Positions 34,860 through 47,914 are shown, counted from the stretch's first letter. The stretch is DNA of 64,000 bases from Kwoniella bestiolae CBS 10118 (GCF_000512585.2 NC_089248.1:186001-250000), one strand, 5' to 3'. The notes: generated by a model not told the origin, from the letters alone. Numbers and translations are program-made.

Positions 34860-35891
34860 TCATACAGCTGCGGATGTGCTCTCCTTCTCCTCAGCCTCAT
34901 CCTTGCTGACATACCTCTTACTAGTCCTCCTACTAGGCCACAAGTCAATCACCAGCGTGATAAAGTACAGATTCAGACTAAAAGCAATCGACCATTCCAT
35001 TATGGCCGCAGTGGAGGAGTACCTCTCACATTGTTCAGGTGTGTACTCGTTGTCCTCTGAGGTAGGATTACCATTACACTGATCAACAGTACACAGGTGA
35101 GCAATCTGCATTCACGAGCTGATCCGCAACGACTTACCATAGAGTAAAACCCCCCGAAAGCACAAGCTAATATGATGGGCAAGACCACCACCGACAATTT
35201 GAAGATCCCATTTCTCTTCAGACGCTTCCTATCTGGATGTTCTTTCTTAAAGCACCACTGACCATACCAATATGTCAGCATGATACCACCAAGGGCTCGA
35301 ACCTGGTCGAAGTGTTGACTCACCACTTCAGCAGTTTGGAATATAGATGAGAGCGATACTCCAATGATGAACAGGAAGGTACCGTACCAATGCACTTTGG
35401 TATAATCAAAGCAATCCCACTATAACTTATTCGTTCAGCATGCGTCCGGTGGCATTACAATAGCACGACAGCAGCTTGTCTCACAATAGCAAGGACCAAT
35501 AGACCGATACATCCCATACCGCAGAACCCAATGGCTAACCAGCCTGATCCAAATCGGTGTCAATCGTCAGTACGAGGCACCGATGTCAAAAAATGGTCAC
35601 TCACCATAAACCTTCTCCTTGCGCTGTACCGTCCCAGGTAATCTATTGTTATGCCTCAGGAACCTAATAACACACACAGAGGGGAAGTACAGCCTAACAT
35701 CACGGCATGCAAACATCAGCATCAGAACTCCGCCATTCGTTATTACAGCTCGGTGCTATAGGAAGACAGGACACTCACAATACGACTGAAACGCATATAC
35801 AAATGAATAAAGCTGGATAAGCAGCGCCCACGGACGAAATGAACGCCACGGATGCTTGAGTGGGTCTATATTTGGGTCTACCGTCTTTCAT
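34860..35891 (-). CDS. Frag1/DRAM/Sfk1-like multispanning membrane protein, 5' end interrupted by TGA
   Basis: Seen: from ATG 35891 six exons join cleanly: MKDGRPKYRPTQASVAFISS, then LLYFPSVCVIRFLRHNNRLP, WLAIGFCGMGCIGLLVLAI, WDCFDYTKVHWYGTFLFIIG, WCFKKEHPDRKRLKRNGIFK and CNGNPTSEDNEYTPEQCERY. The last exon has EWSIAFSLNLYFITLVIDLW and an acidic tail. About 260 residues with five membrane helices. The layout matches Frag1/DRAM/Sfk1 proteins (K-GRP-Y after helix 1, VH..G..LF, EW..AF). In the same frame directly upstream, separated by a TGA at 35894-35892, is the expected first helix (GWYIYLPISAVVAWFFGLVL). Known: Sfk1 acts with PI4-kinase Stt4 at the plasma membrane and in lipid asymmetry. Either the gene starts late, has a very short intron, or is damaged. 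Confidence 0.6.
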
Positions 35892-35897
35892 TCACAT

Positions 35898-37851
35898 GAA
35901 CAGTAATAAGACCAATCCGAAGAACCAGGCGACCACCGCTGAGATTGGTAGGTAGATGTACCATCCTACAACTACGATTGATAGGGACTGTCAGCCACTC
36001 TTCCAGAACGAGAACGAAGAGGTAGACTTGTATGGATGTAGGGTACAAGCTCCGGTATCCAAACAGAGTGCCAGGTGAACCAGCCGACTCACAACAATTT
36101 GAGAATGCCAACTTGGATCTTACAGTTCGTTTGGCGTTGGAAGCTTCACTTCGCGCTTCAGACTTGGAAGTTTTGTTATTAAGTCATTTTGCTTTGTTGG
36201 AATCTGCTCAAAGGACGAGTTTTTGGTATTTAAAGCCACAGTGAATTACCAAATCTATTTTAGATCGTCGTTGGACCGGCTGCAGGATTCGGCTTTTAGA
36301 GTAATTTCAGGTATGTCGCACAATCATGAGGGCAACGAATCTGTCTGACCTTATTTTTATTATTCTTTTATTTCCATTTATTTTTGTCTTCTCCAAACTA
36401 CAATATAGTACAGTATTAACGTTATCGCTTTTTATCAGTTTCTTATCAGTTTACTAATCCAAACCAGAGATGGTACGTTCCAACAGACCCCAAGATATTT
36501 GCCAATCCTACAAGCTCTTAATCAACACTGTCGATCCAGCTCTTTCCGCAAATATCCGTATACGGTTACTGGTCTTACGAAACTCCTTTGACCTGAAACC
36601 ATGATCCGTATTCATCCTTAGTGAGAAATTCGAAAGCAGGTGAAAAATTCGAAACCACAAACATTGATCATAAAGGTCACTGAACCAGCTGTTTCGTCTA
36701 CTGTTTGAACTCGCGCTGTACGCATCAAATTTCATCCATCCCCAACAATACAGCACAATCTGTCCATGCCTAAGCAAGCGAACAGCCCATTCCAGAGCTC
36801 AAGCTGACACTGCAGTTTAGGGTTCCGTTTCATTCTTCACCGGGGATTCCATACATCGAGATACATGCAACAGTTCTACATTCTACGCAGTTTCTAAGAG
36901 ATCTCTACATCAACGACTAAGCCACTCCTTGACTTGGGGATCATTCAGACCAGGATACGATAAGATAGATGCCTGTATTTATAGTGTGCCAAGGGGATTG
37001 GAGGCGGTCAGGCAAGCGTTCAAACTGCCCGCGTAGTACTGGTATGCATATAGCGACTTCGATTCTCAGTAGAGTACATATAAAGCTATCATCATGCCAA
37101 GTCTAAAGCCTTTAGACGCAGATATGCATGAGATATTGATGGAAGCAGACATATCAATCATCTCAAGGTCTTGAAAAACCGGTTGCCTCGGCTTTCTCGA
37201 GCATCATGGCATGTGATGAGTCCTCTGTTAATAGCACTGGATCGCGATATTAACATTAACAAAGCCGCGAGAGGATTCGCAATGCTGGGGGCGGTAAACT
37301 GGACAACATTGTTTGTCGTCGGGTGCCCACATCAATATCATACTTCGTTGAATGTGAATGTGAGAATTCACAGGTCTTACGATTATGTGTCAAGGGACGA
37401 TCTTCCAGAAGAAAAATCTGAGCGACTTGCTTTCAGGTGCGAATGATCTGGCTGCTCAAAATGAGGCAACAAGATAACCCTTTCATTGCGGTACTGACTA
37501 TGCAGGCAGAAAAATCCTCCTTTCAAGTCTATCATGCCGACTCCAGCGTGACCCATCAGCCCGGTGAGAATGAGTATGATGGTTCCGCCACTGAAGATTC
37601 AGAGTAGCACCGTCGATGCTCTACGACAATGAGGCCAGATATCCGTATGCGTATGCGTATCATATGTATATGGCAGTAAGCGAGAAATCGGCAAAGATAC
37701 ACTGTGCCAGCAACACTTGTGCCACTCATGTAGATATTTCATAAGATACACCTTGAATCGAAAGGAAGCCCTCGCTAAAATGAGAAACGGTGCCATACAT
37801 GTATACTATTCATCCGCATGAGGTATAATAGGGGAGACCCAACCAACCGGA
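35898..37851. other. Gene-poor region with AT-rich tracts
   Basis: The first 80 bases encode the orphaned first helix of the Sfk1-like protein. Beyond it, 36.1-37.85 kb has T-rich and A-rich tracts (for example 36350-36400) and no frame with recognisable features. A TATAAAG lies at 37079 before a short ATG frame at 37094 that I cannot extend. Confidence 0.45.
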
Positions 37852-38436
37852 TCACTCGACCCTGCTAGAGTCCTCCAAGATCATCTCCCGATCAACAGAA
37901 AATCCATCCAGCACGACACTTCTCTCTCCACTGGGAGAGCAAGATTCCCCAAACCACAATCTATACCTCCTCCCAGTCTCACGAGTATCGATACTCAGAT
38001 CTTCGACCCCATAATTCATCGTGGCATCTTCCAACACCTTCTCCACTGGTTCATTCATTAGTATTGTATCCTTCATCAAACTCCTCAGCTGAGGTTTGAC
38101 GGCCTCACCAACATCTACGGCATAGTACCCATGAAGCCTGTGTGAGACTTCCTGGCATTTCGATTCGGGCACGCTCCCTCCCCTGGAGGTACTTGCGCAG
38201 GTCCGTTGGATGTCCAACAGTGACGTTTTCCTGGTGAGCCCGTCAATGAGACGAGCCTGACAATGAGGGTAGTTGCCCAGTAGGTTTATGGCTGCGTCTC
38301 GTTGAGTTTCAAGTTCCGCAATCTTTCGATAGAGCGCTTGCGTCTCCATGCAAGAGGAAGGAATCACGGAATTACTGTGCTCTGATACCTCTGTATCGTC
38401 GGGTGGGAAGAAATGCTCGTTCTCTTGTGTATCCAT
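37852..38436 (-). CDS. Hypothetical coiled-coil protein
   Basis: Seen: an uninterrupted 194-codon frame starting MDTQENEHFFPPDDTEVSEH. Residues about 30-55 (METQALYRKIAELETQRDAA) form a short coiled coil. The rest is mixed with no motif I recognise, ending VLDGFSVDREMILEDSSRVE. No signal peptide or membrane helix. The acidic Ser-rich N-terminus and heptad pattern suggest a nuclear or cytoplasmic regulatory protein, but this is not supported further. It lacks introns, unusual among its neighbours, and borders a gene-poor stretch. Confidence 0.55.
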   Translation of the reverse strand: MDTQENEHFFPPDDTEVSEHSNSVIPSSCMETQALYRKIAELETQRDAAINLLGNYPHCQARLIDGLTRKTSLLDIQRTCASTSRGGSVPESKCQEVSHRLHGYYAVDVGEAVKPQLRSLMKDTILMNEPVEKVLEDATMNYGVEDLSIDTRETGRRYRLWFGESCSPSGERSVVLDGFSVDREMILEDSSRVE

Positions 38437-39032
38437 CTTGCGCTACTGGAACACTGCACGTGTGTTGTACTTGGTGAGAATTTTTCCAAGGAAAAAGAAG
38501 AAGACACCAATGCTGTAAAAGGGAGAAAGAGGCGAATGGCAAATGACGGATGTTGGGATTGTCAGGTAGGGTATCTTGTGAGTTTACAGTATGTACTGTA
38601 CTGTTCTTCACCCAAGTCAGACTATATCTGCCTTCTGCTTGATCAGAACCTTTCACTCGGACGACAAAGGGAAAGAGAGAAAGGAGTGGGGGAGAGGGCG
38701 GGGCCAGTCCATCTTGTTGTTATACCAGTACGTTCGAGAATCCCAATGACGATCATCTTCGAGAAGCTACCACAAGTATAGACGATGCTCATCCGCTTTG
38801 AAGACTGTGAGAAGTAGCATCCGACGATACAGGAATAAGCATACAAAAAGTGCATGAAGCCTGAGTATACTTGATTAATGTCATAACTATGATCTGATAA
38901 CCAGGATTGAGATGTCACAAGGAAACCAACCAACCAACCAACCGACCAACCGAGCAAGACCATGTGCACCTGCACCCGCAGGTGAATTATGTACTCTCCA
39001 GCTGGAGGATTTTGAGATGCCCGGTTTATCAT
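38437..39032. repeat. Intergenic region with AACC repeat
   Basis: Contains about seven AACC-type units at 38924-38951 (one GACC variant). No gene seen on either strand. Confidence 0.45.
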
Positions 39033-41554
39033 CTACTCCTGGTCGTCATGAATTGGTTTTTGAATCTCCGCATAAATCAAACCTGGAACACGAACAAAAA
39101 TCAAAATCAGTCTCAAGTTGGCGTGAGGATCTCAGCAATGGGGGGACCTGACAGTGCACTTACGCTTCAACATCTCCCTACCCAATTGATCTTGCCTGTT
39201 TTCAAAATTGAAGAAATCAGGTTTCAATGGTTCAGCTCCGGGCTCGTCATTTGGGTCGTGGTATGGCTAAGCGGGGTGACAACGAGTTGATCAGCACCGC
39301 ATGCCAATGCGACCCTCATATACCAGCCTGATTATCATATCGTGGTAAAGAAAATACAGAATCTCGATTGAGGAGTTGTGGCGGACACATCGACAAGAAG
39401 TGCAACTCACCTCTAGATAAGGATGTTCTAACGCTTCTTCCACTGTGATTCTCTTTCTAGGCGAGAATCTATCAAAACATAAAAATCAGATCAGTATGAA
39501 CCAAACTCGTTAATAGAAATCTCCAATAACTCACGTCAAACATTTCTTCAACAGATCGAGAGCCTTGGGACTGGCTTTGGGACAAACAACTCCGAAATCC
39601 TGTCGTCGAGTGAATTCGAGGGCTCTCTGAGTAAAGGGCGATGCACATCAGCTGCGTTCTGTGTTTCTTTGATCGATCCCAGATTTTGGACCTGGATCTG
39701 AACCTACCAAATAGTCTCTGGAAAGAGAATTAGAAACATTGATCAGCTCAATGTTCAGTTGCAAACCTAAGCTCGCGCTACTCACTTTGATCTTGGCGAA
39801 GTGATTTCGTTGAAATCGTCCATCTAAATCATCGAAAACTTAGCAAGATACCAACCCAGGAGGATGAGAGGGAACTCACAGTAGGTGTACCCAGTACATC
39901 CAAGATCAAAGATAACTCTGCGACGACGGTGTCAGCTAACGATCATCCATATTCCCGTGTGAGGAAGCTCACGATGATGGTAATCTGTAGAAAATCAAAG
40001 GTCAGCTAGGGCCCATCACGAATCTTGTGGGGCCTCGACTCACCTCGACCAGGGAATAATGGTTTTCCATTAACTGAATTATTGACTTATGTCAGCTTCG
40101 GACATCCCCTTCATTGGTGGCCAGCTCACTCATTTCCGCTAAGATACATCCCACACTCCAAATATCGATAGCTTTGGTATATTCTTGGAAAGCTGCGTAT
40201 GTCAAGGACATGTCAGCTTTGTACACCCAAATTCTGCTGTAGCTGACGAAAAGAGGAATCAAGTCTCACATAGCATCACTTCAGGAGCTCTGTACCACCT
40301 CGTAGCCACATACTCAGTCATAAACCCATTCCCGCCGTTGGGGCCCGAATCAGGTGGGGGCATCGCTGCAGATCGTGCCAGACCGAAATCGCATATCTGG
40401 TATATGGTGACGAGATTAGCTCGTGGTAACTCAGAAGAACGCCTTTGGTACACAATATCACGAAAGAAGGTGTACAATGAGGGATGTAATCAGACGAAAG
40501 TCAACTCACCTTTAGATCACAGTTCGCATTCAGCAGCAGATTGGAAGGCTTCAAATCTCTATGAAGTACATTGGCTGAATGAAGGGCTTTAAGGCCCCGG
40601 ATCGTCTATACCATAACCAGATAAGCATACATCATACAGAATATAAGCCTGTTTGTTCGGACCACTCGAGATGGAGTGACTCACCTGATATATGAAATAT
40701 TGACAATGATCATCCGACAACTCTTGCGTCCTAATCACTCGGTGTCTACAATATCACTCGACTGATCAGCTACTTCCAACGTCCAAGGGAAGAGTATAAG
40801 CTAGCTTACAGATCAGTCTCCATCAATTCCTGATCCATTCCAATTTCGAGCAGACAGTGAACCTCGTCAGCTATTGTGTCCTCCAGCTGGGAGGGAATCA
40901 GGAAGATTAGTTCGAACCCACCTGAACCAAATACACCTCATTGAAATGATCATAACTTGGCGGAGCGATTATATCGAGAATGGCAATGATGTTCTCGTGT
41001 CTACGTGGTTCCAGTCGCAAAACTCATGTAAGCTCAAGTGATCCTTTAAAGGTATTTACGATTTGGGCGTGTGAGATGCCCCCAATTGTCTACCTCCCTT
41101 CTTGAGGCTCTAAGGCATTCCACACGAAATAGGACCGGTCCTCGTCCCTTACGAGACATTTAGGAATGGAGACGAAGTATGGGTTAAGTAAGACCCACCT
41201 GAAATGCCTCAACAGCTTGATCTCCCTCAGTGTCCTCTGACAAAACATGGCATGATCGAACGGCGTTATCCTCTTGATGGCTACTTTGGTGCCCGAGGCG
41301 ATGTGCGTAGCGGCGCTGCGTGTGGGCGGGTGGGGTGTGTGTGCCGGTAAAGCATAGAGTCGGAGTTGCATAGGCGATACGGTGATATAGGAAGGGGTGG
41401 GGATAGTCACGTCAGCTAAGTGAAGGTAGATCGTTGATATGCGTATACGAAAACCAACTCACACTACCACACCATAAGCTCCCTCTCCAATCACTTCAAG
41501 TACCTGATAATGCTCAGAGACATTGAACGGGATTGACGATTGATCCACTGTCAT
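39033..41554 (-). CDS. CPK1: Mitogen-activated protein kinase, Fus3/Kss1/Cpk1 type
   Basis: Seen: about a dozen small exons. Start MTVDQSSIPFNVSEHYQVLE, glycine loop IGEGAYGVV, then a junction to AATHIASGTKVAIKRITPFD with the ATP-binding Lys. Next are MFCQRTLREIKLLRHF, SANVLHRDLKPSNLLLNANC (catalytic loop), KICDFGLARS (DFG) and the activation loop FMTEYVATRWYRAPEVMLCE with the TEY dual phosphorylation site. AIDIWSVGCILAEMVNGKPL and HPYLEPYHDPNDEPGAEPL (common-docking acidic patch) follow; the end is LIYAEIQKPIHDDQE. Known: this MAPK class transmits mating-pheromone and filamentation signals, Cpk1 in Cryptococcus. The choice between Cpk1 and other TEY kinases rests on overall resemblance. The activation segment carries a Gly/Pro-rich insert before TEY. 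Confidence 0.88.
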
Positions 41555-42529
41555 GTTGGTTGGTGGTGGTGGGGTGTGGTGGTGGGTTGTAGTTGGTGGT
41601 GGTGGGTAAGTCGGCGGGTGGGAGGGTGATAGAGGAGTGAGTCGTAATGTGAGAAGGAGGAGTAATGCGGTGGAGGTGTGGTGTGATGATATCGATCAAG
41701 TTGAAGATATATCGCTGACGGTAAAACCAGTCAAGATGATATAGACGATGCGATAGGTAGTGAATGGTCGATGCGTGTAGTAAAAGGTAAAGTGGAGTTT
41801 ACTGAATTGTGAATTGATAGGAACGAGGTGTATACCTATCTATATCTTGTGTAGGTGTGAGAGTGAGATAGAGGGGTACAGTCCAGCTGTATGGTCCTAC
41901 TGTCTGTGCTCTTATTGTTCTTTCCACTCGTACTGCTGAATCCCTTGATAGACAATAAGCTGATTTGGTGGTTGATTCGTTATTTCGTTATACTTTCTTC
42001 TTCTTCTTCTCTTTCGTGATACTATGTATATGTATGTATGCAGATGTGTGAATACCCTCTAATCCAATTCTGAAACGTCTTTCTTCAAACTCAAATTCAA
42101 AGAACAATAAGCTCACTCATTCACCTTGACATCGCAGCAGATCACCAATTCACGTGGGAATGACGTAAGACACTTATACCTTGACGCGTCTTATATGAGT
42201 GACTCGTTTAAATACTTGTCTCACACAACATGGGACGAAGTTGGATTGAATCGAATGGTGTTGTAGCACGATGATAAGATAGACATGGAAGTTAGATGTC
42301 ATATCGCATTTACAAGACACGTACATGAGCATCACAAGATATCTATAGGATAATATATAATATAGCATATAATTCACAACCCAAGCAACCAAAAGAAACA
42401 TCTCGCTACAAGCATTATTCAACTGGTATATCATTATTCAAGAAATCATCAATCGTCCCATCCCTGTCCCATCCCCTAATCCAATCATATGTCTACTTAT
42501 CCCTCATACCGTATAATCTGATATACCAA
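41555..42529. other. MAPK promoter / RAD16 3' region
   Basis: Includes a CTT-rich tract at 41995-42015 and a GACGCGTC palindrome at 42183-42190, 630 bp upstream of the kinase start. No gene seen. Confidence 0.4.
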
Positions 42530-45500
42530 CTAGAGCTTGAACAAAAAACCCAGCTACCATCCAAAGCACATCAGCTCACATCCCTGCATCGAAAGAAGAG
42601 AAAGGAGAAGGTAGATAGGGCAAAACCCAAAAGAAAACTCACATCCTCAACCGTCAATTTACCCAACGCCGCATCAGGGTCCTTATTAAGTGCAGCCTCA
42701 GTCATGGCCAACTTCTTATGTTGTAATTGTACAATCTGATCTTCGATACTATCTTCGATCACCAACTTCACCACTTTTACGGGTCTCTTCTGACCTAATC
42801 GGTGGATACGATCCATTGCTTGATATTCTACTGATGGGTTCCACTATTACACAGTTCTATCAGCTCAGCCCCAGTCCGCATAGTATTATATCAGACGCTG
42901 AACGATGGAAGCCACACTCACCCAACTGTCCATCATGAATACCATACTTGCTTCGGTCAAGTTCAGAGCCACACCACCAGCTTTCAACGAGATGAGGAAT
43001 ACCGTGACGTGAGTGTTATTCACTACAGTGTATCTGTATCAGCTTCAACACTCTGAATGACCACGATCGGCTACTCACTGAAATGCTGGATCGTCGCATC
43101 TCGTTGTTGAGGTGTCATACCACCTTCAAGTCGGCATATCTACATTAATCACAGACCATCCGTTAGCTTTAGTCATCCGCGCCTGACGAGTCAAGAACAT
43201 GGGATACTACTCACATTGAAACCAGCTCGCTGAAGTCTAAAAGCTATCAAATCAAGGAAAGAGACAAATTGGGAGCTACAGCGTATCTTGTCATCAGCTT
43301 GCGGCCCATCAGAAATCTGGAGCAAGAAGCCGAGGGCCCAGACTCACAAAACAAGTGATTTGATCGTACAATCCTTATTCCTTAATTTCTCCAATTCCTC
43401 AACCAACGCTTCGAGCTTGGAGGACGATCTCCAATTCTAGAAATATCAAACCCAAGGATCAGCTCGCCGTCGCGACCGACGTGCGAGATGGGGAGGGGGA
43501 GGAAGTGTGGGAATTAACTAACCTGTAGATCCAATCTACTCAATATACCTTGTCTAGCCTTCTTATTGTTATCCTCCAAATCCAGCGCCTCAGCTTCGAG
43601 GTCAATGGAAATTTCGATATGGCAGACTGGGCATTCGGGCTGCAAATATGATTCAATTAATGCGCTACTCAGTCCCATTGGAACCCATTTCAGCTCACTT
43701 TGTGTCCTCTAGCCTGTTTCACTTCGAGATACTGCCTGATACATTCCCTATCAAATACATGATGACATTGGGACATGATTGCGTCCTCGGCCTGCATACC
43801 ATCATGAGGTCAGCTGTAAATTCTTGTCTCTTCTCGGTGAAAGAGAGCTCACCGTATCATTACACAATCTACAGACCGTCCCTTCAGGTGCATCAGTAAC
43901 CAATGCACTGGTTTTACCTCGAAGTACCAAATCAGGATGACAGGCCATCTGTCGCACTGTGGTGATACCAATATCAGCATGGCTCCATGGCTACATGATG
44001 TCAAATGAGGGATAGCCGACTCACTTCTAGTGATCAAAGAGAAGATATTCGAATAATCTAAGCATCACGTCCAACATTAGCTAAGGTACAACCAGGACTC
44101 GTGGGCTGGAGGAAGCTAACGTACTATTCAAAACAGTACCTTGTCCCACATAAGTCGAAAACTGTCTCTTGGCAGTAGTGAACAGCGACATATAAAGCTC
44201 CTTCTCCGCAGGACTGAAGAAATCCCTCCTGACAACAATCGTTCGAGGGGGTAATCCGAGATCATCCGCTCTTTCCAATTTGGTTCTTCTCAACATCATT
44301 CGATCCAAGAGGATCTTCAACTTCTTGAATGCCGTATGACCCGGTCCACCTTCTTCGATACCGTATCGCGCGATAGGTGTGAGGATTTCGGTGTTCTGTC
44401 ATAACACCAGATCAGCTATCTCACCGTGGGTGACTTGCTAGCTGAAAAAGAGATGGTTGACTTACCCAGAAACAAACGTGCGCCATGGGTGTATGACCAC
44501 ACTGATCACAAGTTCTCTTATCTTTGAATTGCCAGTGGAGGGATTTACAATCGCATTTCTTACAGAAGTAGTGACTAGACGAATGCAACAATCAGCTGCA
44601 CACTCAGGACCAGACCCAACAATGTAGCTTACCTGAAAGGATCGGCACCTAGGAATCTGACTAGAGAATACAGCTCTCCTACTCGATTTTGCAAGGGTGT
44701 ACCGGATAGGCACCACTTATAGGTAGCATGCAAGGCGAAAGCAGCTTTGGCTGCATTTGTACTTCTTTCTTTGATGTTGTGAGCTTCATCTAGGATTACT
44801 CTAATGATTCCGATTGACATGATGAGCTAATTCTAGTATCATTGACTTGACCAAATCGACTCACCTGTACCATTCAAACTCATGCATGGGCGATTTTTCC
44901 TTGATAAAGTTATTACCCCTCTTGAATCCTCTTTGTTGTCTTCTGAAAGCAGCTTCAAGCGTACCATACGAGGAAAGCACCTAAGAAGCAATCAACGTGA
45001 GTTATTGTGCCCCTAAGAAGAAGGACGGCGGATGTTAACTCACCACATCGTATTTCTTGAGCTCGGCAGCCTTCATCCTCTGTTGACCATGCCACAGACA
45101 GACCGTAAATCCTTCAGCATGGGTTTCGATCTCATGCTTCCATTGCATGAGCGCAACTACAGGTGCGACTACCAACGATGGTTTCCGTCGGGGTTCTGAG
45201 AGAAGTAACGCGATAGTTTGAATACTGCATGATTGAGGGTATGATGAGCGGTATTCTGCAACTCACGGCAATTCGTACTCAAGCAGATGTTGACTTACGT
45301 TTTGCCCATACCCATCTCATCAGCCAGCATACCACCTTTCCAAGGTCCCTCCTCCTGCTTCTTCATCCAGTACAGACTTTCTTTCTGGAAGGGTAAAAGT
45401 GTTAACTTGAGAGACTTGTGGGCCTCCATAGTGACGGGCTTGACAGGTTCGACGTTCGCTTGAAGGTCTCCCCATACATCTTCAAGCTCAGGGTGGTTCT

Positions 45501-47273
45501 GTCCGTGTGACCGCAAATCAGCCATGAATCTCCCGCGAAGCGCAGACGGCCAAGCAGAATAAGTTATGTGACAGTGGGAAGAGAACACCAACATACCATA
45601 CTCAACGCCACCAAATTCTTCTCACCATTAGTCAACTTCCTCCCCAATTTCTTACTCAACTCCCTCTCCTTCTTCTTCCTAGGCGCCGCATCCGCATCGG
45701 CCTTCCTCCTCTCCGACCTAGCCTTATCCCTCATCTTTTTGATACTCATCTTTCTCATCTCATCGGGGTCTAGCCCTTCACCCTCCGATCCCAACTCATC
45801 AGCCAATTCTTCATATGTCTTTCCATCAGCCAGGGATCGTCCTTTTCCTGCAAATCTACCCTTTTTCTTCTTCGATTGCAGGGCCAAGGAATCATCCGAG
45901 TCATATTCAGATTCACTCATGTCGTCTTCAGAGTCGGTAATTTGCGCTTCGTCCGCTGAGATATCGGATAGTACTGTGGATAAACCTGAATCATCGTCTG
46001 ATAAAGGTGTGATATCCGTCGCGGCGTTGGATCCAACTGAACGGGGAGTAATGTCTCCTGCGGAGGTATTGCCTCGAGTTGAGGGAGTGCTCTTGCCATT
46101 CTTTGTCAATCGCTCTGCAATGCCAAGATATCATCAGTTACGCCGCTCTTCGGACCGTAAGCCATATAGAAGAAAGACAAAACTCACTCTCAGCAGCTTT
46201 AGCCACAGCAGCTCTCAACGCAGTCTGATTCCCCGTTGATTTCCTAGCACCCTTCGTGGGCGTAGCAGTCCCACTAGAAGGATTAGACCTAGACCTGGTA
46301 GATGTCTTTGATTTCTGGGTAGAAGCTTTGATAGCTCGTTTGAGCTGATTCTCCTCCTCCTCACTATCCATAGCATATCCAGCTTCCGCATCGTACTCCG
46401 TCTCCTCATCGGTTAGAGGAGGAGTCATCTCCTTCTTTGCCTTCCCTTTACTTGCTCTAGGTAATCTACCGCGAGCACTTTTGGTTTCGAGAGGGGATAA
46501 GGCGAGATCTGATACTTGGGCTTTGGATACGGAAGAGAATTTACCGATGTTGAATGGTGCTTGTTCGGTGGGGTCGACTTTGGACTTGCCCTTTCGTGAG
46601 CGAGAGGTGGTGGTGGTAGTGGTGGGGGGTTTGATATCTTCTTGCTGTTCTTGTTCGTCCTTCATCTGTAGATACGATATAACGTCAGCTTGTCCTGTTC
46701 ACATATATTTGAGATGTACAATAGGACAGAAGGAGGAGCACCTACCTCTACATCTTCAAGCTCCATCTTGACACTACCATTCCCATTAGCTTGACCCCTA
46801 CCGTTCGAGGGAGAATCAAGCGTCATATTATCTGCACTATCTGTCTTGTCCAAACCCAATTTCGATCGTCTAGAAGGGAGAGTAACAGAGTCCAGCCTAT
46901 ATCGTTTGGATGAAGAGGACGTAGCAGAGGTAGTAGTAGAAGTGAAAGGCGATTCAGGTGATTCTACGCGTCAAAGCGATTAGCTCCGCGTTTAGTCACT
47001 TACAGAAGGAGGGATGAAGAGCAGTGACTCACCTTCCTTGACTCCATAATCTACTATCCCATCATCGCTCGCCTCGTCTCCCAACGTGAGAGCAAGGGCG
47101 TCCTCGTCCTCCAGACTAGTGGGTGTTTCAGGCTGTACGTTTGATTTGCTTGTTTTCGCTTGACTAGTGGAGCTGACACCATTTGCCACCACCTCCTTCT
47201 TCCCTGGGGTGGAAGAGGTGGTAGAGTGCGCAGGGGTAGGGAGGGACTGACGAGCAGATCGTCGGGGGGGCAT
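42530..47273 (-). CDS. RAD16: SNF2-family ATPase with RING finger, nucleotide-excision-repair factor RAD16
   Basis: Seen: start MPPRRSARQSLPTPAHSTTS at 47273. A Ser/Thr/Lys-rich N-terminal region spans four exons and at least 450 residues, with acidic clusters (EEENQLKRAIKA). The Swi2/Snf2 domain then begins: LLPFQKESLYWMKKQEEGPW, GGMLADEMGMGKT (Walker A), VILDEAHNIKERSTNAAKAA (DEAH) and CLSGTPLQNRVGELYSLVRF. A RING finger between the lobes has CRLCNDTAEDA..CHHVFDREC and CPVCHIEI. Lobe 2 has LVFSQFVSFLDLIAFRLQRA, VALNLTEASMVFMMDSWWNP and MDRIHRLGQKRPVKVV. The last splice yields VED|LGFLFKL, matching the Rad16 C-terminus. Known: Rad16 with Rad7 scans non-transcribed DNA in global-genome repair. 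Confidence 0.9.
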
Positions 47274-47914
47274 GATGTATATCTCTGCCTTTTTGTGGGA
47301 TATGGATAGACAACAAGAGGGGTGTGAAGAGGCGTATAAAGAGAATGAGAAGAAGAAAGAGAAATGATAAAAATGGGTTGACTGGATCTGATGAGTCTCG
47401 TAATATCTGATGGATGAGTGGAGTGGAGGTAAAATGATTAAAAATGGGAAAAAGTCGCGTAGAGTACGATAAGATGACGGATGATCGCCGATCCAGTCAA
47501 CCGCCACACTCAAATTCAGAATGGTGCCGTATCATCGCATCGGATGGGACAGCGCGTGGGAAGGAGGTGTGGCATCTGATGGAGGTTATACTGGATGGCA
47601 TCCAAGACTGTCCAAGCAATAAATACACTTTCAACTTTCATCAAGGTGTCGAAGGCAACGGTATTCTGCCGATTACCTAGGAGTAATATCCCCTTAAAAG
47701 TGCTTTCCCCTACTCTAAGTTATAGATACCCCGCTATCATCGCCCTCATTGGGAAATGACGGAGTCTTCTGGTCTCGAGGACATATCAAACAAGATTGAA
47801 CCTATATTCCGCAATCATATACCTCGACGATGGACGTGATGAGTCGCATCCCACTCAATGTTCTATGTGATTATGCATGCTATACTATGCTTTGCTTTGA
47901 GCTGAAGTATAACA
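47274..47914. other. RAD16 upstream / RIB3 3' region
   Basis: A 641-bp spacer. A TCGCGT motif lies at about 47453, near the RAD16 start, resembling a weak cell-cycle box. No gene seen. Confidence 0.35.

Noticed and set aside
42571..42656. RAD16 ending by read-through at VSFLLGF and beyond
   Set aside because: Splicing at GTGAGT to the acceptor before CTGGGTTTTTTG gives VEDLGFLFKL and a stop, matching the conserved Rad16 end.
45568..46239. 223-codon + strand frame
   Set aside because: Antisense of the charged RAD16 N-terminal exons, which are supported by splice sites and by the downstream SNF2 domain.
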